Assembly: GCA_964370295.1 (NCBI GenBank) | Contig: CAYJIR010000002.1 | Coordinates: 1 to 64,000 of the forward strand | Direction: 5' to 3' | DNA length: 64,000 nucleotides | Source: JAAYCI01 sp964370295 | GTDB taxonomy: Bacteria > Bacillota > Clostridia > Oscillospirales > Ruminococcaceae | Shown here: in pieces, positions 8,924 to 18,250 of the stretch | Position numbering within the stretch: the first letter of the stretch is position 1 | How the letters are laid out: each line of letters starts with the position of its first letter | The notes under the pieces: generated by a model | The model's input: the letters and a program-made list of their open reading frames with translations, nothing else | What the model was told of the DNA's origin: nothing | Databases searched by the model: none | Program-made: the position numbers and the translations under genes

Positions 8924-9538
8924 ATGAGAACACATACGGTTTGGTTTTTTCCCGCACTACTTTTATTGACATTTGCTGTTTTTTTTAGTGGATGCACGGC
9001 AGCCACCGAGGCAGAAAATGCACAATTGCAAGCCTCTTACGACGAACTTGTGTTGCTAAACGCAGAGCTAGAACAAGAAAACGAAGCCTTGCTTAACGAA
9101 AATGCAAACTTACAAAATATGCAAACCAGCACAATTGCAACAGCTTCACTTAACGAAAACAGCCCCGAGCTAAGCTATATAGATTTATACGCCCGAGGAA
9201 ACTTTACCGCATATGTTTGGGATTTCCTTCCGGAGTTTGTGGATATTAACCCCGGCTACACAGCGGTGGTTCTTTCCGAGTTTCAATCCAGACCCTTTAT
9301 TGCCTATATCAACACAGAATTGATGGGTGAGCTTGAGATTAACGAAACTTACTTGTTTGAAGTACCCGAGGCATACATTGGCAACCTTCCCGAGCCAAAA
9401 GTCAACGCCCTATTGGAAACCGGCACCGTGAGCGCCACCGAGCTTTGCGGAGATACCGATGTTTATATAGATGCTATTCGCGAGCCTGCCGAAGACGAAA
9501 CCGGACTTTCCTCTCCACATCTGGAATATTATACTTAA
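8924..9538 (+). CDS. Lipoprotein with N-terminal coiled coil, function unknown
   Basis: A secreted lipoprotein of 204 residues. A hydrophobic signal segment ends in FFSGC, a lipobox, with the lipidated cysteine at about residue 24. Residues about 30-65 are rich in E, L, N and Q with heptad spacing and should form a coiled coil. The remaining 140 residues are acidic and I do not recognise the fold. ATG 8924 is preferred over ATG 8918 because GGGGAGA at 8910-8916 is properly spaced only for the former. A terminator follows at 9754. It does not resemble an ABC substrate-binding protein. Confidence 0.75.
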   Translation: MRTHTVWFFPALLLLTFAVFFSGCTAATEAENAQLQASYDELVLLNAELEQENEALLNENANLQNMQTSTIATASLNENSPELSYIDLYARGNFTAYVWDFLPEFVDINPGYTAVVLSEFQSRPFIAYINTELMGELEINETYLFEVPEAYIGNLPEPKVNALLETGTVSATELCGDTDVYIDAIREPAEDETGLSSPHLEYYT

Positions 9539-9545
9539 CGATGCG

Positions 9546-9715
9546 ATAAATAAATCCCTACGGGGTTCATTCGTCGCACGGCAACATCCGATAGGTATGC
9601 CTTGATGCTATCCACTGTGTTTTCTCGCCTTAAATGAAAAGCGAAAACGCAAGAAATTTTGTGCAACAATTTGAATTTATATCTGTCATTTTTGGCTTGT
9701 CTGGTGGGTATTAAC
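9546..9715 (+). repeat. Decayed copy of the palindromic intergenic element (same orientation as the 57.5 kb copy)
   Basis: Segments such as CGGGGTTCATTC, ATGCCTTGATGC, CCACTGTGTTTTC and GTCATTTTTGGCTTGT follow in the same order as in the element at 57450-57717, with many substitutions and a deletion. It ends in GGTGGGTATTAA, a degenerate terminal repeat. Confidence 0.65.
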
Positions 9716-9753
9716 CATAACGTTCTTATCCTTCATCAATGATTAATAACACC

Positions 9754-9798
9754 AAACCCTCTTGCCAATCCAACAGTATTGACAAGAGGGTTTTCTGT
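9754..9798 (+). terminator. Intrinsic terminator after the lipoprotein gene
   Basis: An 11-bp perfect stem (9754-9764 with 9783-9793) followed by a T-rich stretch. It separates the lipoprotein from the ABC genes. Confidence 0.75.
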
Positions 9799-9852
9799 CT
9801 GTTTTCCGGTTTCTATTTCATCATATTTTCTCTTGCAGCATAGGAGGTTCAC

Positions 9853-10539
9853 ATGCAGCTCATCCTGGAAAATGTAGAAAAATCTTACGGAAGTAAACAT
9901 GTTTTAAAAGGTGCGGACTATCAATTTGAAAAAGGAAAAATATATGCACTTTTGGGGCGCAACGGTTCCGGAAAAACCACCTTATTTAACTGTATCAACG
10001 AAGATATCCCCATAAATAGCGGGGCAATTTCGCTTGAAGAAAACGGCTCTGTGCACGCGCTTTGTGCCGATGAAGTCGGCTATGTGCTGTCCACCCCTTC
10101 CGTCCCCTCATTTTTAACAGCACGGGAGTTTATCCGTTTTTTTCTGGAAATCAACAAAGATAGAGTATCCAGCACCCAAACCGCGGACGACTATTTCAAT
10201 ATGGTGGGTCTTGCAACAGAAGATAGAGACCGTTTGCTTAAAGATTATTCTCTTGGTATGAAGAACAAAGTGCAAATGCTTGTTAATTTTATTGCGAAAC
10301 CAAAAGTATTGCTTTTAGACGAACCATTGACATCTTTTGATGTGGTGGTAGCAGACGAAATGAAACAATTGTTGCGCTCTTTAAAAAAAGATCATATCAT
10401 CTTGTTTTCAACACATATCATGGAGCTCGCCCTAGAAATGTGCGATGAAATTGTTATTTTATCGGAAGGAGTTTTATCTCCTGTCAGCAAAGACAAAGCC
10501 CTTATCATTGAAACCCTGAGGGGGGACGAAGATGATTAA
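9853..10539 (+). CDS. ABC transporter ATP-binding protein
   Basis: A 228-residue nucleotide-binding subunit. Walker A is GRNGSGKTT near residue 37, the signature-like segment is YSLGMKNKVQ near 136, Walker B is VLLLDEPLTSFD near 155, and the switch histidine is in FSTHIME near 186. The signature deviates from LSGGQ, as is common in ABC-2 type exporter subunits. AGGAGGTTCAC precedes the ATG. The gene overlaps the following permease by 8 bases, so the two form one transporter. The substrate is unknown. Confidence 0.88.
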   Translation: MQLILENVEKSYGSKHVLKGADYQFEKGKIYALLGRNGSGKTTLFNCINEDIPINSGAISLEENGSVHALCADEVGYVLSTPSVPSFLTAREFIRFFLEINKDRVSSTQTADDYFNMVGLATEDRDRLLKDYSLGMKNKVQMLVNFIAKPKVLLLDEPLTSFDVVVADEMKQLLRSLKKDHIILFSTHIMELALEMCDEIVILSEGVLSPVSKDKALIIETLRGDEDD

Positions 10540-12118
10540 AACCGCAAAACAACTTTTTTTACTGCAAAATACCTACTCTGCCAACAGCTTTTTCTACTAT
10601 ATAAAACGCTTGCCTGTGCTAGGCAATATTTTTCCCGATTCTGTGTATGCACTGCCTTTTTTAAAAGCAGTGTTTGCCATTTTTTACAACTTATTCTTAG
10701 TTGTTAAGCTTCTGTTTCTAAAAGTTCTCTATCTAGGTGCCCTCGTTCTGGTTTCATCTAGCTTATCAGAAATGGATTCTATAACAATGCCGCAAGCAGA
10801 TATCCTTTTAAATCTTCTGTTTTTTTTCACGCTTGCCGGTGCAGTGTCTAATTGTTATGTGCTAGAGCCAAAAAAAGTACAAAATTATGCCATTGTTTTT
10901 CTTCGAATGGATGCAAAAAAAGTGGCCTTATCTGAACTCTTCCAAGCTTCTCTCCTTTCGGCGCTTGGCCATTTGCCGCTGTTTTTGCTCCTGCCCGATT
11001 TGTACAATTTGGGGGCTTATAATATTATTTCGTTGCTACTCATTCTGGTGGCATGTAAACTCATTGGCAGCACTGTAAAATTATCTTTGCGTTCTAAAAG
11101 CAAAGCGTATAAGCTTATGGGATCTAGTTTCAAAGATATGTTTATCAGCGTGCTCATCGCAAGTGTTTCTATTTTGTTTATATACTTTAATATTTCCCTA
11201 AATGGCGTTGTATTGCCACTGTTGGCTTTATTCTTTTGCGTAGCTGCAGCATTTTCATTGCGCTTTCTTTTTCGCTTTCAAGCCTATCTACCCCTGTACA
11301 AGGAAATGTACCTCCAATATGATGAAGTCCTTGCCACACGTGGTAACTCTAAAGCAGCGCAGATGAATAAAGCCACCAACTACATCGAGCTTGAAGACAA
11401 CAAAGAAAACCCCAAGCACGGATACGCGTTACTTTCCGATTGCTTTATGAAACGCCACAAAAAATTGCTTATGCGCTTCACCAAACGTGTTATTCTAATT
11501 GAAATACTTATCTTGGTTTTGGTCATTTTTGCTTGTCTGCTTGACTCTAATGTAGCGGCTTTTGTTAACCTCACAGTAGTAGCCACGGTGCCCGTATTCA
11601 CTTATGCCATGTGTTTTTTCAATTGTGGCGAGCGTACGGTAAAAATCCTATTTATGAATTGCGACAGTGAAATGCTTACTTATCGTTTTTATCGCCAGCC
11701 TAAGGCCATTTTAGAAATGTTTACCCTACGCCTTAAGGCCCTTGTCGCAATGGATTGGCTACAAAGTTTGCCGATTGCACTGGCCTTGCCTCTTATTTTG
11801 TTTGTCTCCGGTGGCACGGAACACTTCTACGAGTACCCCTTGCTTTTTATAAGTATCATGGCTTTATCTACATTTTTTAGTGTGCATAATTTGGTTGTTT
11901 ACTATCTATTCCAACCCTACAATAAAGATGTGGAGATGAAAAATCCTATCTATTCCATTCTTAAAATATCCACCTATGTCGCTTGCTATATTTTACTGCG
12001 CTCAGATCCCTCTTTTTCCATTTTTGGCGTGGCCATCTGCATTTTTTGTTTCGCCTATCTCTTAATTTCCCTGCCTTTGGCCTATCGCATTGCCCCCAAA
12101 ACTTTTAGGCTTAAATAA
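10532..12118 (+). CDS. Multi-spanning ABC transporter permease, ABC-2-like
   Basis: A 528-residue integral membrane protein with about ten hydrophobic segments and two halves joined by a charged loop near residues 250-310. It overlaps the ATPase gene by 8 bases and must be its membrane partner. I see no substrate motif. An export role (peptide, lipid or drug) is the most common for this architecture but is an inference. Confidence 0.75.
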   Translation: MIKTAKQLFLLQNTYSANSFFYYIKRLPVLGNIFPDSVYALPFLKAVFAIFYNLFLVVKLLFLKVLYLGALVLVSSSLSEMDSITMPQADILLNLLFFFTLAGAVSNCYVLEPKKVQNYAIVFLRMDAKKVALSELFQASLLSALGHLPLFLLLPDLYNLGAYNIISLLLILVACKLIGSTVKLSLRSKSKAYKLMGSSFKDMFISVLIASVSILFIYFNISLNGVVLPLLALFFCVAAAFSLRFLFRFQAYLPLYKEMYLQYDEVLATRGNSKAAQMNKATNYIELEDNKENPKHGYALLSDCFMKRHKKLLMRFTKRVILIEILILVLVIFACLLDSNVAAFVNLTVVATVPVFTYAMCFFNCGERTVKILFMNCDSEMLTYRFYRQPKAILEMFTLRLKALVAMDWLQSLPIALALPLILFVSGGTEHFYEYPLLFISIMALSTFFSVHNLVVYYLFQPYNKDVEMKNPIYSILKISTYVACYILLRSDPSFSIFGVAICIFCFAYLLISLPLAYRIAPKTFRLK

Positions 12119-12183
12119 TGTCTTGCTTTATAACCAGTGCAGACGGCATAAGATCGTAAATTTGCCCGTTGTAAAAAAATATC

Positions 12184-12236
12184 AAGTAATGCCTGCTGCA
12201 TAAACACCTATAGGGGTTATGCAGCAGGCATTACTT
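12184..12236. repeat. Minimal palindromic end-copy of the intergenic element, probable bidirectional terminator
   Basis: Perfect 20-bp inverted repeat (12184-12203 and 12217-12236) with a 13-base loop. The arms carry TAATGCCTGCTG, the terminal inverted repeat of the longer elements. It sits between two convergent genes, where a hairpin could stop transcription from both sides. Confidence 0.75.
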
Positions 12237-12267
12237 AATACTCTCCAAGTTTATACAAGAACATACG

Positions 12268-13377
12268 CTAACGAATAGGGTCTTTCAACCTCCATTTTTG
12301 TGTTTCATCTTTATAGAAAAGATCGGTATTATAGAATTTATCTACAATTGCATAAAATTCCGCCTGTGAATAGCCACAAAATTCGCAAAAATCGCGCACA
12401 CTCCACGGGTCTAAATTACCATCAGATTTCTCTATCAACCGCACGGCTTCCTCACGTGTCATCATGCCATAACGAATGCTTCTGGCTGTGTAGTCCGTGG
12501 CGGCCGCATGGCCAAATTTCGGGTATTTCATCCAAGAATGGACCAGATAAGCGCGGCTATCAATTTGGTCGAAATTTTCCACATGATGTTGACGATCCCA
12601 CTCATGTGTCAAGTCATTAAACCCACGACTTTTGGCAAAATTATAATTTTGATAACTGTTCCATGGTAAAAAATACGAAAGATAAAAAGGATCTAAGCGT
12701 TCCAGCTCCTCGGCGCTTGGTGCCAATGTTAAACTCAAATCATTTTCGCTAACGCCATCCCCTACCAGCTCACTTTGGTCGATACCCACCGCCACACCGT
12801 TGTTAATTTGCTCTTTGGCAGAATAGGTTTCTACGTCTGTACATCCACCATATTCGTAGCTGACATTTTCCCCATAACAAAGCAATGGTGTGTTAAATTT
12901 CAAAGCCATATGCAAAGGGAAAGTGTAGATAAGACGGTCTACAAACCAGGTGGGTTTTCCATATTTTTCAAAAAATTTACGCATTAAAATTCGTTGTACT
13001 TTTATGTTTGGTTTGCAGCTGATAAGTGTACAGCTAAATGTTTCGCTTATATTTTTCAAATTATGTATGCCGGCCTCTGTCATGGGGAAGTTATCTTCTA
13101 CTGTAAACAAAATCGGATTCATCCCCAACACTTCTTTTAGCATATACACTTGGAAATGGCTATCTTTTCCGCCGGAAACGGCCACGGCACAGTCGTAACC
13201 ACCGGGGCCGTTGCAACCACGATATTTATCACACAGGGCTTTTAGTTCTTCAAAACGTTCATCCCAATTGATATTTTTTCGATTTTCATAGTGTATACAG
13301 GCCGAGCACACACCCGCCTCATCAAAAGAAATCCCAGGTCTCGTGTTTGGCATGGTGCATTTTTTGCAATATGTCAT
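12268..13377 (-). CDS. N-acetyl sugar amidotransferase (WbpG/PseA-like, PP-loop)
   Basis: A 369-residue PP-loop ATP pyrophosphatase-type enzyme that in known relatives converts an N-acetyl sugar to an acetamidino derivative for surface polysaccharide or flagellin glycans. Visible features are an N-terminal zinc-like set (CKKCTMP, then GVCSACIHYE) and the PP-loop AVSGGKDS near residue 67. A strong AAAGGAAAA site precedes the ATG. In P. aeruginosa, WbpG works with dedicated HisH and HisF homologues that supply ammonia. Here the gene directly follows a his operon containing hisH and hisF, which could serve the same function. No other sugar-modification gene is present in the window, so the target glycan is unknown. 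Confidence 0.8.
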   Translation of the reverse strand: MTYCKKCTMPNTRPGISFDEAGVCSACIHYENRKNINWDERFEELKALCDKYRGCNGPGGYDCAVAVSGGKDSHFQVYMLKEVLGMNPILFTVEDNFPMTEAGIHNLKNISETFSCTLISCKPNIKVQRILMRKFFEKYGKPTWFVDRLIYTFPLHMALKFNTPLLCYGENVSYEYGGCTDVETYSAKEQINNGVAVGIDQSELVGDGVSENDLSLTLAPSAEELERLDPFYLSYFLPWNSYQNYNFAKSRGFNDLTHEWDRQHHVENFDQIDSRAYLVHSWMKYPKFGHAAATDYTARSIRYGMMTREEAVRLIEKSDGNLDPWSVRDFCEFCGYSQAEFYAIVDKFYNTDLFYKDETQKWRLKDPIR

Positions 13378-13446
13378 ATCCGTTTTCCTTTCTTCGTCTG
13401 GATTATTACGAATTTAAAAACTGCAACAGGCAGCTTTTTATCTTTG

Positions 13447-14283
13447 CTATATTTCCAACTTCACTTCACGAAAAGCACCCTCTTTTAGCATGGTAAGGTG
13501 TCGAAAACCGGCCGCTACCAAAAAATGAGTCGCCTTATCAAAGCCATTATCTAAGGCCTCTACACTGTGGCTATCGCCTGTAACAATCACAGCTGTGTTT
13601 GTTTGTGCCAAATGACGTAGTAGAAACGGTGCCGGATAAGGATCTTTGCATAAGCCACGAGCAAAAGCCCCCATATTTAACTCCACCATGCCACCGTATT
13701 GTTTTACAGCCCGTGCCACTTCGTCCAGTGCTGCAAGCGCCGTATCTTTATAGAAAGAACTTTCTTCATCAAACACCAAGGAACCATCATTATATTTTTT
13801 TAGCAAATCAAAATGTCCCACTATCGTTGGCTTATTTTCTTGCACATTACGCAAGCTATCTGCATAAAAATCTTGCACCATGCCGTGCCAGTTGCCATTA
13901 TACCAATTTTGAGCATGCGTTTTTAGTTCTTCCGGGCTACTGTCCACGGCAACATAACTTCCGCCTTTGGGTGGTAAGTAGTGATTTGAGCCAATTACAT
14001 AATCAAAACCAAAGGCGGCCGAAGGACTATAGGTATCTCGTTCTATGCCGCATAAAATAGAAAGTTTCCCCTTGTATGCGTCTTGCACTTCCCGTATTTC
14101 TTTCTTATAGGCATCTTCCATTGCCACATCGATTCCATATCCCGGGTGGCCTATCTCTTGTGCGTGAGAAGAAAACCCCAAATCACTAAAACCCAAACGG
14201 ACAGCCGCTTCGGCCATTTCCCAACTACTGTTGGCACCGTCGCACCAGCTTGTATGTGTGTGCACATTCGAGCAAAATATCAT
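13447..14283 (-). CDS. hisK: Histidinol-phosphatase, PHP family
   Basis: A metal-dependent phosphatase of the PHP fold that converts L-histidinol phosphate to L-histidinol, 278 residues. The N-terminal motif HTHTSWCDGA carries the metal-binding histidines, and later ones appear in SHAQEIGHPG, VGHFD and TGDSHS. It overlaps hisIE by the ATGA arrangement and has CAGGAGA upstream. Position inside the his operon supports the assignment over other PHP hydrolases. Confidence 0.85.
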   Translation of the reverse strand: MIFCSNVHTHTSWCDGANSSWEMAEAAVRLGFSDLGFSSHAQEIGHPGYGIDVAMEDAYKKEIREVQDAYKGKLSILCGIERDTYSPSAAFGFDYVIGSNHYLPPKGGSYVAVDSSPEELKTHAQNWYNGNWHGMVQDFYADSLRNVQENKPTIVGHFDLLKKYNDGSLVFDEESSFYKDTALAALDEVARAVKQYGGMVELNMGAFARGLCKDPYPAPFLLRHLAQTNTAVIVTGDSHSVEALDNGFDKATHFLVAAGFRHLTMLKEGAFREVKLEI

Positions 14284-14927
14284 TGTACTGTCTCCTGCTT
14301 CACTTTTTTATCCACCACATGGCGCGAAGCCAATTCTTGCATCACCATCTTGGGGTCGATTCCCATTTCCACCATAAGCACCATCACATGGTAACACAGG
14401 TCCGCTATTTCGTACACGGTTTCTTTTTGGCTGTTTTTCATACCACCTATCACAACTTCCGTACACTCTTCGCCCACTTTTTTAAGAATTTTCTCAAGCC
14501 CTTTTTCATACAGATAGCTTGTGTAGCTTCCTTCTTTGGGCGTGTTTTTCCGCTCTTGCAGCATAGTATACAAGGCTTCCAGCGAAAAGGTCTCTTGCTC
14601 CTCGCTTTCCACTAGGGCCTGATAAAAACAACTGTCTTCCCCTGTGTGGCAAGCCGGGCCCTCTCTTTCCACTTTCACCAAAATGGCATCTGCATCACAG
14701 TCGGCCACCATAGACACCACATGCTGTATATTGCCGCTTTCCTCGCCTTTTCTCCATAGTTTTTTTCGGCTGCGCGAATAAAAACAAGTTCGTTTTTCTG
14801 CCATGGTAATGGCAAGACTCTCTTGGTTCATATACGCCACCGTTAAAACACAGCCGCTGTTTACGTCTTGCACAACAGCCGGGATTAAACCATTTTCATC
14901 AAATTTAAGTTCGCTACTATTTAGCAT
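14280..14927 (-). CDS. hisIE: Bifunctional phosphoribosyl-AMP cyclohydrolase / phosphoribosyl-ATP pyrophosphatase
   Basis: Steps 2 and 3 of histidine synthesis in one 215-residue chain. The cyclohydrolase part (about 1-115) shows VAYMNQESL, WRKGEESGN and the metal-binding DCDADA and CHTG segments. The pyrophosphatase part (about 125-215) shows the helical VGEECTEVVI and YEIADLCYHVMVL metal motifs. ATG 14927 is chosen because AAGGAGAGC lies 6 bases upstream; the open frame extends to 14948 without a site. Confidence 0.92.
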   Translation of the reverse strand: MLNSSELKFDENGLIPAVVQDVNSGCVLTVAYMNQESLAITMAEKRTCFYSRSRKKLWRKGEESGNIQHVVSMVADCDADAILVKVEREGPACHTGEDSCFYQALVESEEQETFSLEALYTMLQERKNTPKEGSYTSYLYEKGLEKILKKVGEECTEVVIGGMKNSQKETVYEIADLCYHVMVLMVEMGIDPKMVMQELASRHVVDKKVKQETVQ

Positions 14928-14991
14928 ATTGGCTCTCCTTTTTCGCATAATTATACCTACAATTTTATTTGCAATAAATAATACTTCTTCC

Positions 14992-15750
14992 CTACACGAT
15001 ACGCATGGGAAAACCCTGCTGCTCTAAAAACACTTTTAGTTTGTTGATTTCCACTTCTTTATAATGAAAAATGGAAGCCGCTAGCCCTGCGTCCATGCCC
15101 GGCAAAGCAAACAGGCGAGAAAAATCTTCCATATTTCCCGCGCCACCCGAGGCCACAATGGGCAAAGATACTGCCTCTGCCACAGCTTTCAGCAGATCCA
15201 AATCAAACCCCTGTTTTACACCATCTGTGTCCATACTATTGATAACAAGCTCTCCGGCTCCATCGGCCTCTCCGCGCTTGGCCCATTCTATAGCATCTAA
15301 ACCGGTATCTTCACGCCCACCTTTTACAAAAACGTGAAAATCCCCGTTCACACGCTTTACATCCATGGAAAGCACCACACACTGGCTACCATAGCGCCTG
15401 GCACCCTCGGCAATGATTTGCGGCCTGGCCACAGCGCCGGAGTTAACGCTTACCTTGTCTGCCCCACATTGCAACACCCTATCAAAATCGTTCAATTCAC
15501 GAATGGCCCCACCTACCGTAAGCGGTATAAATACTTTTTCGGCCGTTTTGGTAAGGATATCTGTAAACAAGCTACGCCCTTGGGCAGAAGCAGTGATATC
15601 ATAAAACACCAACTCGTCCGCCCCTTGTTCGTTGTAAAATTCAGCCAGCGCCACGGGATCTTCCACATCACGCAGACCATCGAAACGAACGCCTTTTACC
15701 ACACGCCCATCTCGAATATCTAAGCAGGGGATTATGCGTTTTGTAATCAT
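14992..15750 (-). CDS. hisF: Imidazole glycerol phosphate synthase cyclase subunit
   Basis: Cyclase half of the HisH-HisF enzyme, making IGP and AICAR from PRFAR with ammonia channelled from HisH. A 252-residue TIM barrel with MITKRIIPCLDIRDGRVVKG at the N-terminus and the LVINSMDTDG and ASGGAG phosphate-binding loops. It begins one base after the hisA stop behind GAAGGGGGAAAG. Confidence 0.95.
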   Translation of the reverse strand: MITKRIIPCLDIRDGRVVKGVRFDGLRDVEDPVALAEFYNEQGADELVFYDITASAQGRSLFTDILTKTAEKVFIPLTVGGAIRELNDFDRVLQCGADKVSVNSGAVARPQIIAEGARRYGSQCVVLSMDVKRVNGDFHVFVKGGREDTGLDAIEWAKRGEADGAGELVINSMDTDGVKQGFDLDLLKAVAEAVSLPIVASGGAGNMEDFSRLFALPGMDAGLAASIFHYKEVEINKLKVFLEQQGFPMRIV

Positions 15751-15751
15751 G

Positions 15752-16477
15752 CTAGCTTTCCCCCTTCTCTGCGGCAGCCAAGGCCGTGGCTAAGTCGACA
15801 TTGCCTGTGTACAAGGCCTTGCCCACAATCGCCCCATATAGCCCCATTTTTCGCAAGGCATCAATATCTTGCAAACTCCCAACACCACCCGAGGCGGTAA
15901 AGGCCAAACCTTTTATTTCACCCAAGCTTTTATACACCTCAAGGTTCGTTCCCTGCCCTGCTCCATCTTTTGAAATATCTGTGTATATGATGTGTTTTAC
16001 ACCTATTGCTTGCATTTGTTTGCAAAACTCCACAGAATCTGTTTCGCTTGTGGCAAGCCAGCCTTCTATGGCTACCTTCCCATCTCGTGCGTCTACGCCC
16101 ACAGCAATTCTTTCTCCATAACGCTCTACCATCGCCTTGGTGAAAATGGGGTCTTTTAAAGCAGACGTGCCCAAAATAACACGCTGTACCCCTAAAGAAA
16201 ACGCAAGTCGAACATTTTCCTCATTGCGAATACCACCACCCAGCTCCACGTTTAACCCCGTTTTCTCCGTGATGGCACGAATGGCTTGCACATTGCAAGG
16301 GCGGCCTGCTTTAGCGCCGTCTAAATCCACAAGATGCAACCAGCTGGCGCCGGCCTGCTCAAACTGTTTGGCAAAAGCAACAGGGTCTTTGCCAAACGTT
16401 TCTTGTTTTGCATAATCGCCTTGGAACAAACGAACCACCTGTCCGTCTATCAAATCTATGGCCGGTATTACAAACAT
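15752..16477 (-). CDS. hisA: Phosphoribosylformimino-5-aminoimidazole carboxamide ribotide isomerase
   Basis: Fourth step of histidine synthesis, 241-residue TIM barrel. N-terminal MFVIPAIDLIDGQVVRL and the loops ELGGGIR and TASGGVGSL are diagnostic. It starts at the base following the hisH stop, behind GGAGGTGATATAG. Confidence 0.95.
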   Translation of the reverse strand: MFVIPAIDLIDGQVVRLFQGDYAKQETFGKDPVAFAKQFEQAGASWLHLVDLDGAKAGRPCNVQAIRAITEKTGLNVELGGGIRNEENVRLAFSLGVQRVILGTSALKDPIFTKAMVERYGERIAVGVDARDGKVAIEGWLATSETDSVEFCKQMQAIGVKHIIYTDISKDGAGQGTNLEVYKSLGEIKGLAFTASGGVGSLQDIDALRKMGLYGAIVGKALYTGNVDLATALAAAEKGES

Positions 16478-17110
16478 CTATATCACCTCCGAAAATGCCT
16501 TAAGCATAGAAAGCCCCACGGGGCCGCTTTTTTCCGGGTGAAATTGTGTACCAAACACATGTTCCCGTTGCACGGCTGCCGTCACCTGCACGCCGTATTC
16601 ACAGCTTGCCAGCAAATGCTCTTTTGCCAATTTCGCATAATAGCTATGTACAAAATAAAAGGCATCACCCTCACTCGTATATTTAAACAAGGGCGAATTT
16701 TCTTGATGCAACTGCAAAGGATTCCAGCCAATTTGCGGCACCTTATAGCCAAAACCACTCGCGCGCAGATCACTTTCTAAGCTGCACACCGTGCCCGGTA
16801 TCAAGCCCAGCCCGGCGTGGCAACCAAATTCATGACTTTCATCAAACAAAAGTTGCATACCAAGACATATTCCAAGCAAAGGTTTGCCTTTTTTTACCTC
16901 TTCTTTTACCACTGCGCCCAGCCCCGACAAGTCTAACTTTTTTGCTGCATCTTCAAAAGCACCCACGCCGGGTAAAATAATTTTATTCGCCTCTTGCAAG
17001 GCCTTCGGTTCTTTGCTCACCTGCACATCTAGGCCCAAGGCTAAAAGTGATGAACGCAGGCTAAACAAATTGCCCACGCCATAATCTACAATGGCAATAT
17101 AATTTCTCAC
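16478..17110 (-). CDS. hisH: Imidazole glycerol phosphate synthase glutaminase subunit
   Basis: Class I glutamine amidotransferase supplying ammonia to HisF, 210 residues. The nucleophile cysteine lies in LLGICLGMQLLF near residue 83 and the catalytic His-Glu in TQFHPEKSG near 193. The start is GTG, overlapping the hisC stop as GTGA, behind AAAGGGGGCGAAG. Confidence 0.95.
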   Translation of the reverse strand: MRNYIAIVDYGVGNLFSLRSSLLALGLDVQVSKEPKALQEANKIILPGVGAFEDAAKKLDLSGLGAVVKEEVKKGKPLLGICLGMQLLFDESHEFGCHAGLGLIPGTVCSLESDLRASGFGYKVPQIGWNPLQLHQENSPLFKYTSEGDAFYFVHSYYAKLAKEHLLASCEYGVQVTAAVQREHVFGTQFHPEKSGPVGLSMLKAFSEVI

Positions 17111-18171
17111 AGGCCTTCGCCCCCTTTACTGATGGTTTGCAGAACTTGTACAAAATACTGCATGTCTTGCTCTGTGCCAATAGATACTCGCAGATGGTTT
17201 TGAATGCGTGCTTGCTGAAACCAACGCACCAAGATTCCGGCATTTCGTAGCTTTTTAAATAAATCCTCCGCCAAAAACCGCTCATGGCTGATAAATAAAA
17301 AATTGGCCGCACTATTTGTGCAAGAAAACCCCATTTTTTTTAGTTCTGCCGCCGTATCATCTCTGGTCTTGCATACACGGGCTAAGCATTGCCTATAATA
17401 ATCATCTTCTTCTAAAGAAGCCTTGGCCGCGGCCATACTCATAGAATTCACATTATACGGGTTAAAGCCAAATTTCATGCGATTCAAATCATCCATTAAT
17501 TCAGCACTGCCGACAGCATAGCCAAAACGTGCTCCCGCCAAGCTACGTGCCTTTGAAAATGTGCCCACCACCAGTAAATTGCTATAGTTCTCTAAAAGAG
17601 GCACGGCACTTTCGGCCCCAAAAGCCACATAGGCCTCGTCCACCACCACCAGACAATTTGGGTTGGCACGCAAAACCTCTTCTATATCGACACGGCGCAA
17701 AGCAAGCCCTGTAGGTGCATTGGGGTTCGCCAAAAAAATCGTTTTATGAAGACCCACATAATCTTGTACACTTAACGTAAAATCATCCCGTAGAGGAATA
17801 ACATTTGCCTCCACACCATACATGGCACTGTATACTTTGTAAAAGCCATAGGTAATATCGGCAAAGGCTGCCCCATTTGGGCAAAGTGCCCAAAAAATAA
17901 ACGCCAACACTTCGTCACTACCATTGGCCACAAATACCCTATCTTGTGACACACCCAAAAATTTTGCCAGCGGCGATTTAACACTGTCACATGTGATCTC
18001 ACTATATAAATTCAGCGTGTCCACGGTTTTTTCTACGGCCTTTTTCACCTTAGGTGCCGGTGGATAAGGGTTTTCGTTTGTGTTCAGCTTAATCAACTTG
18101 CACCCGGTGGGTTGTTCACCAGGCACATAGGGCGCTAAACCCTGAAAGCGCGGATGTAAAAATTGAGACAA
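17107..18171 (-). CDS. hisC: Histidinol-phosphate aminotransferase
   Basis: PLP aminotransferase of 354 residues acting on imidazole acetol phosphate. Visible are the N-terminal LNTNENPYPP, the ANGSDEVL cofactor loop, NPNAPTG, VVDEAYVAF and the PLP lysine in GTFSKARSLAGARFGY. The start is TTG 18171 with GGAGG ten bases upstream. The first 80 bases before it are non-coding and lie after the hisZG stop. Confidence 0.93.
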   Translation of the reverse strand: MSQFLHPRFQGLAPYVPGEQPTGCKLIKLNTNENPYPPAPKVKKAVEKTVDTLNLYSEITCDSVKSPLAKFLGVSQDRVFVANGSDEVLAFIFWALCPNGAAFADITYGFYKVYSAMYGVEANVIPLRDDFTLSVQDYVGLHKTIFLANPNAPTGLALRRVDIEEVLRANPNCLVVVDEAYVAFGAESAVPLLENYSNLLVVGTFSKARSLAGARFGYAVGSAELMDDLNRMKFGFNPYNVNSMSMAAAKASLEEDDYYRQCLARVCKTRDDTAAELKKMGFSCTNSAANFLFISHERFLAEDLFKKLRNAGILVRWFQQARIQNHLRVSIGTEQDMQYFVQVLQTISKGGEGL

Positions 18172-18250
18172 AGCAGAAAATCCTCCATTTCGTCCATTTG
18201 AAAAAAAATCTTAAACAATTTAAAAAGCCACCATTTTTTATCGATTCAAC

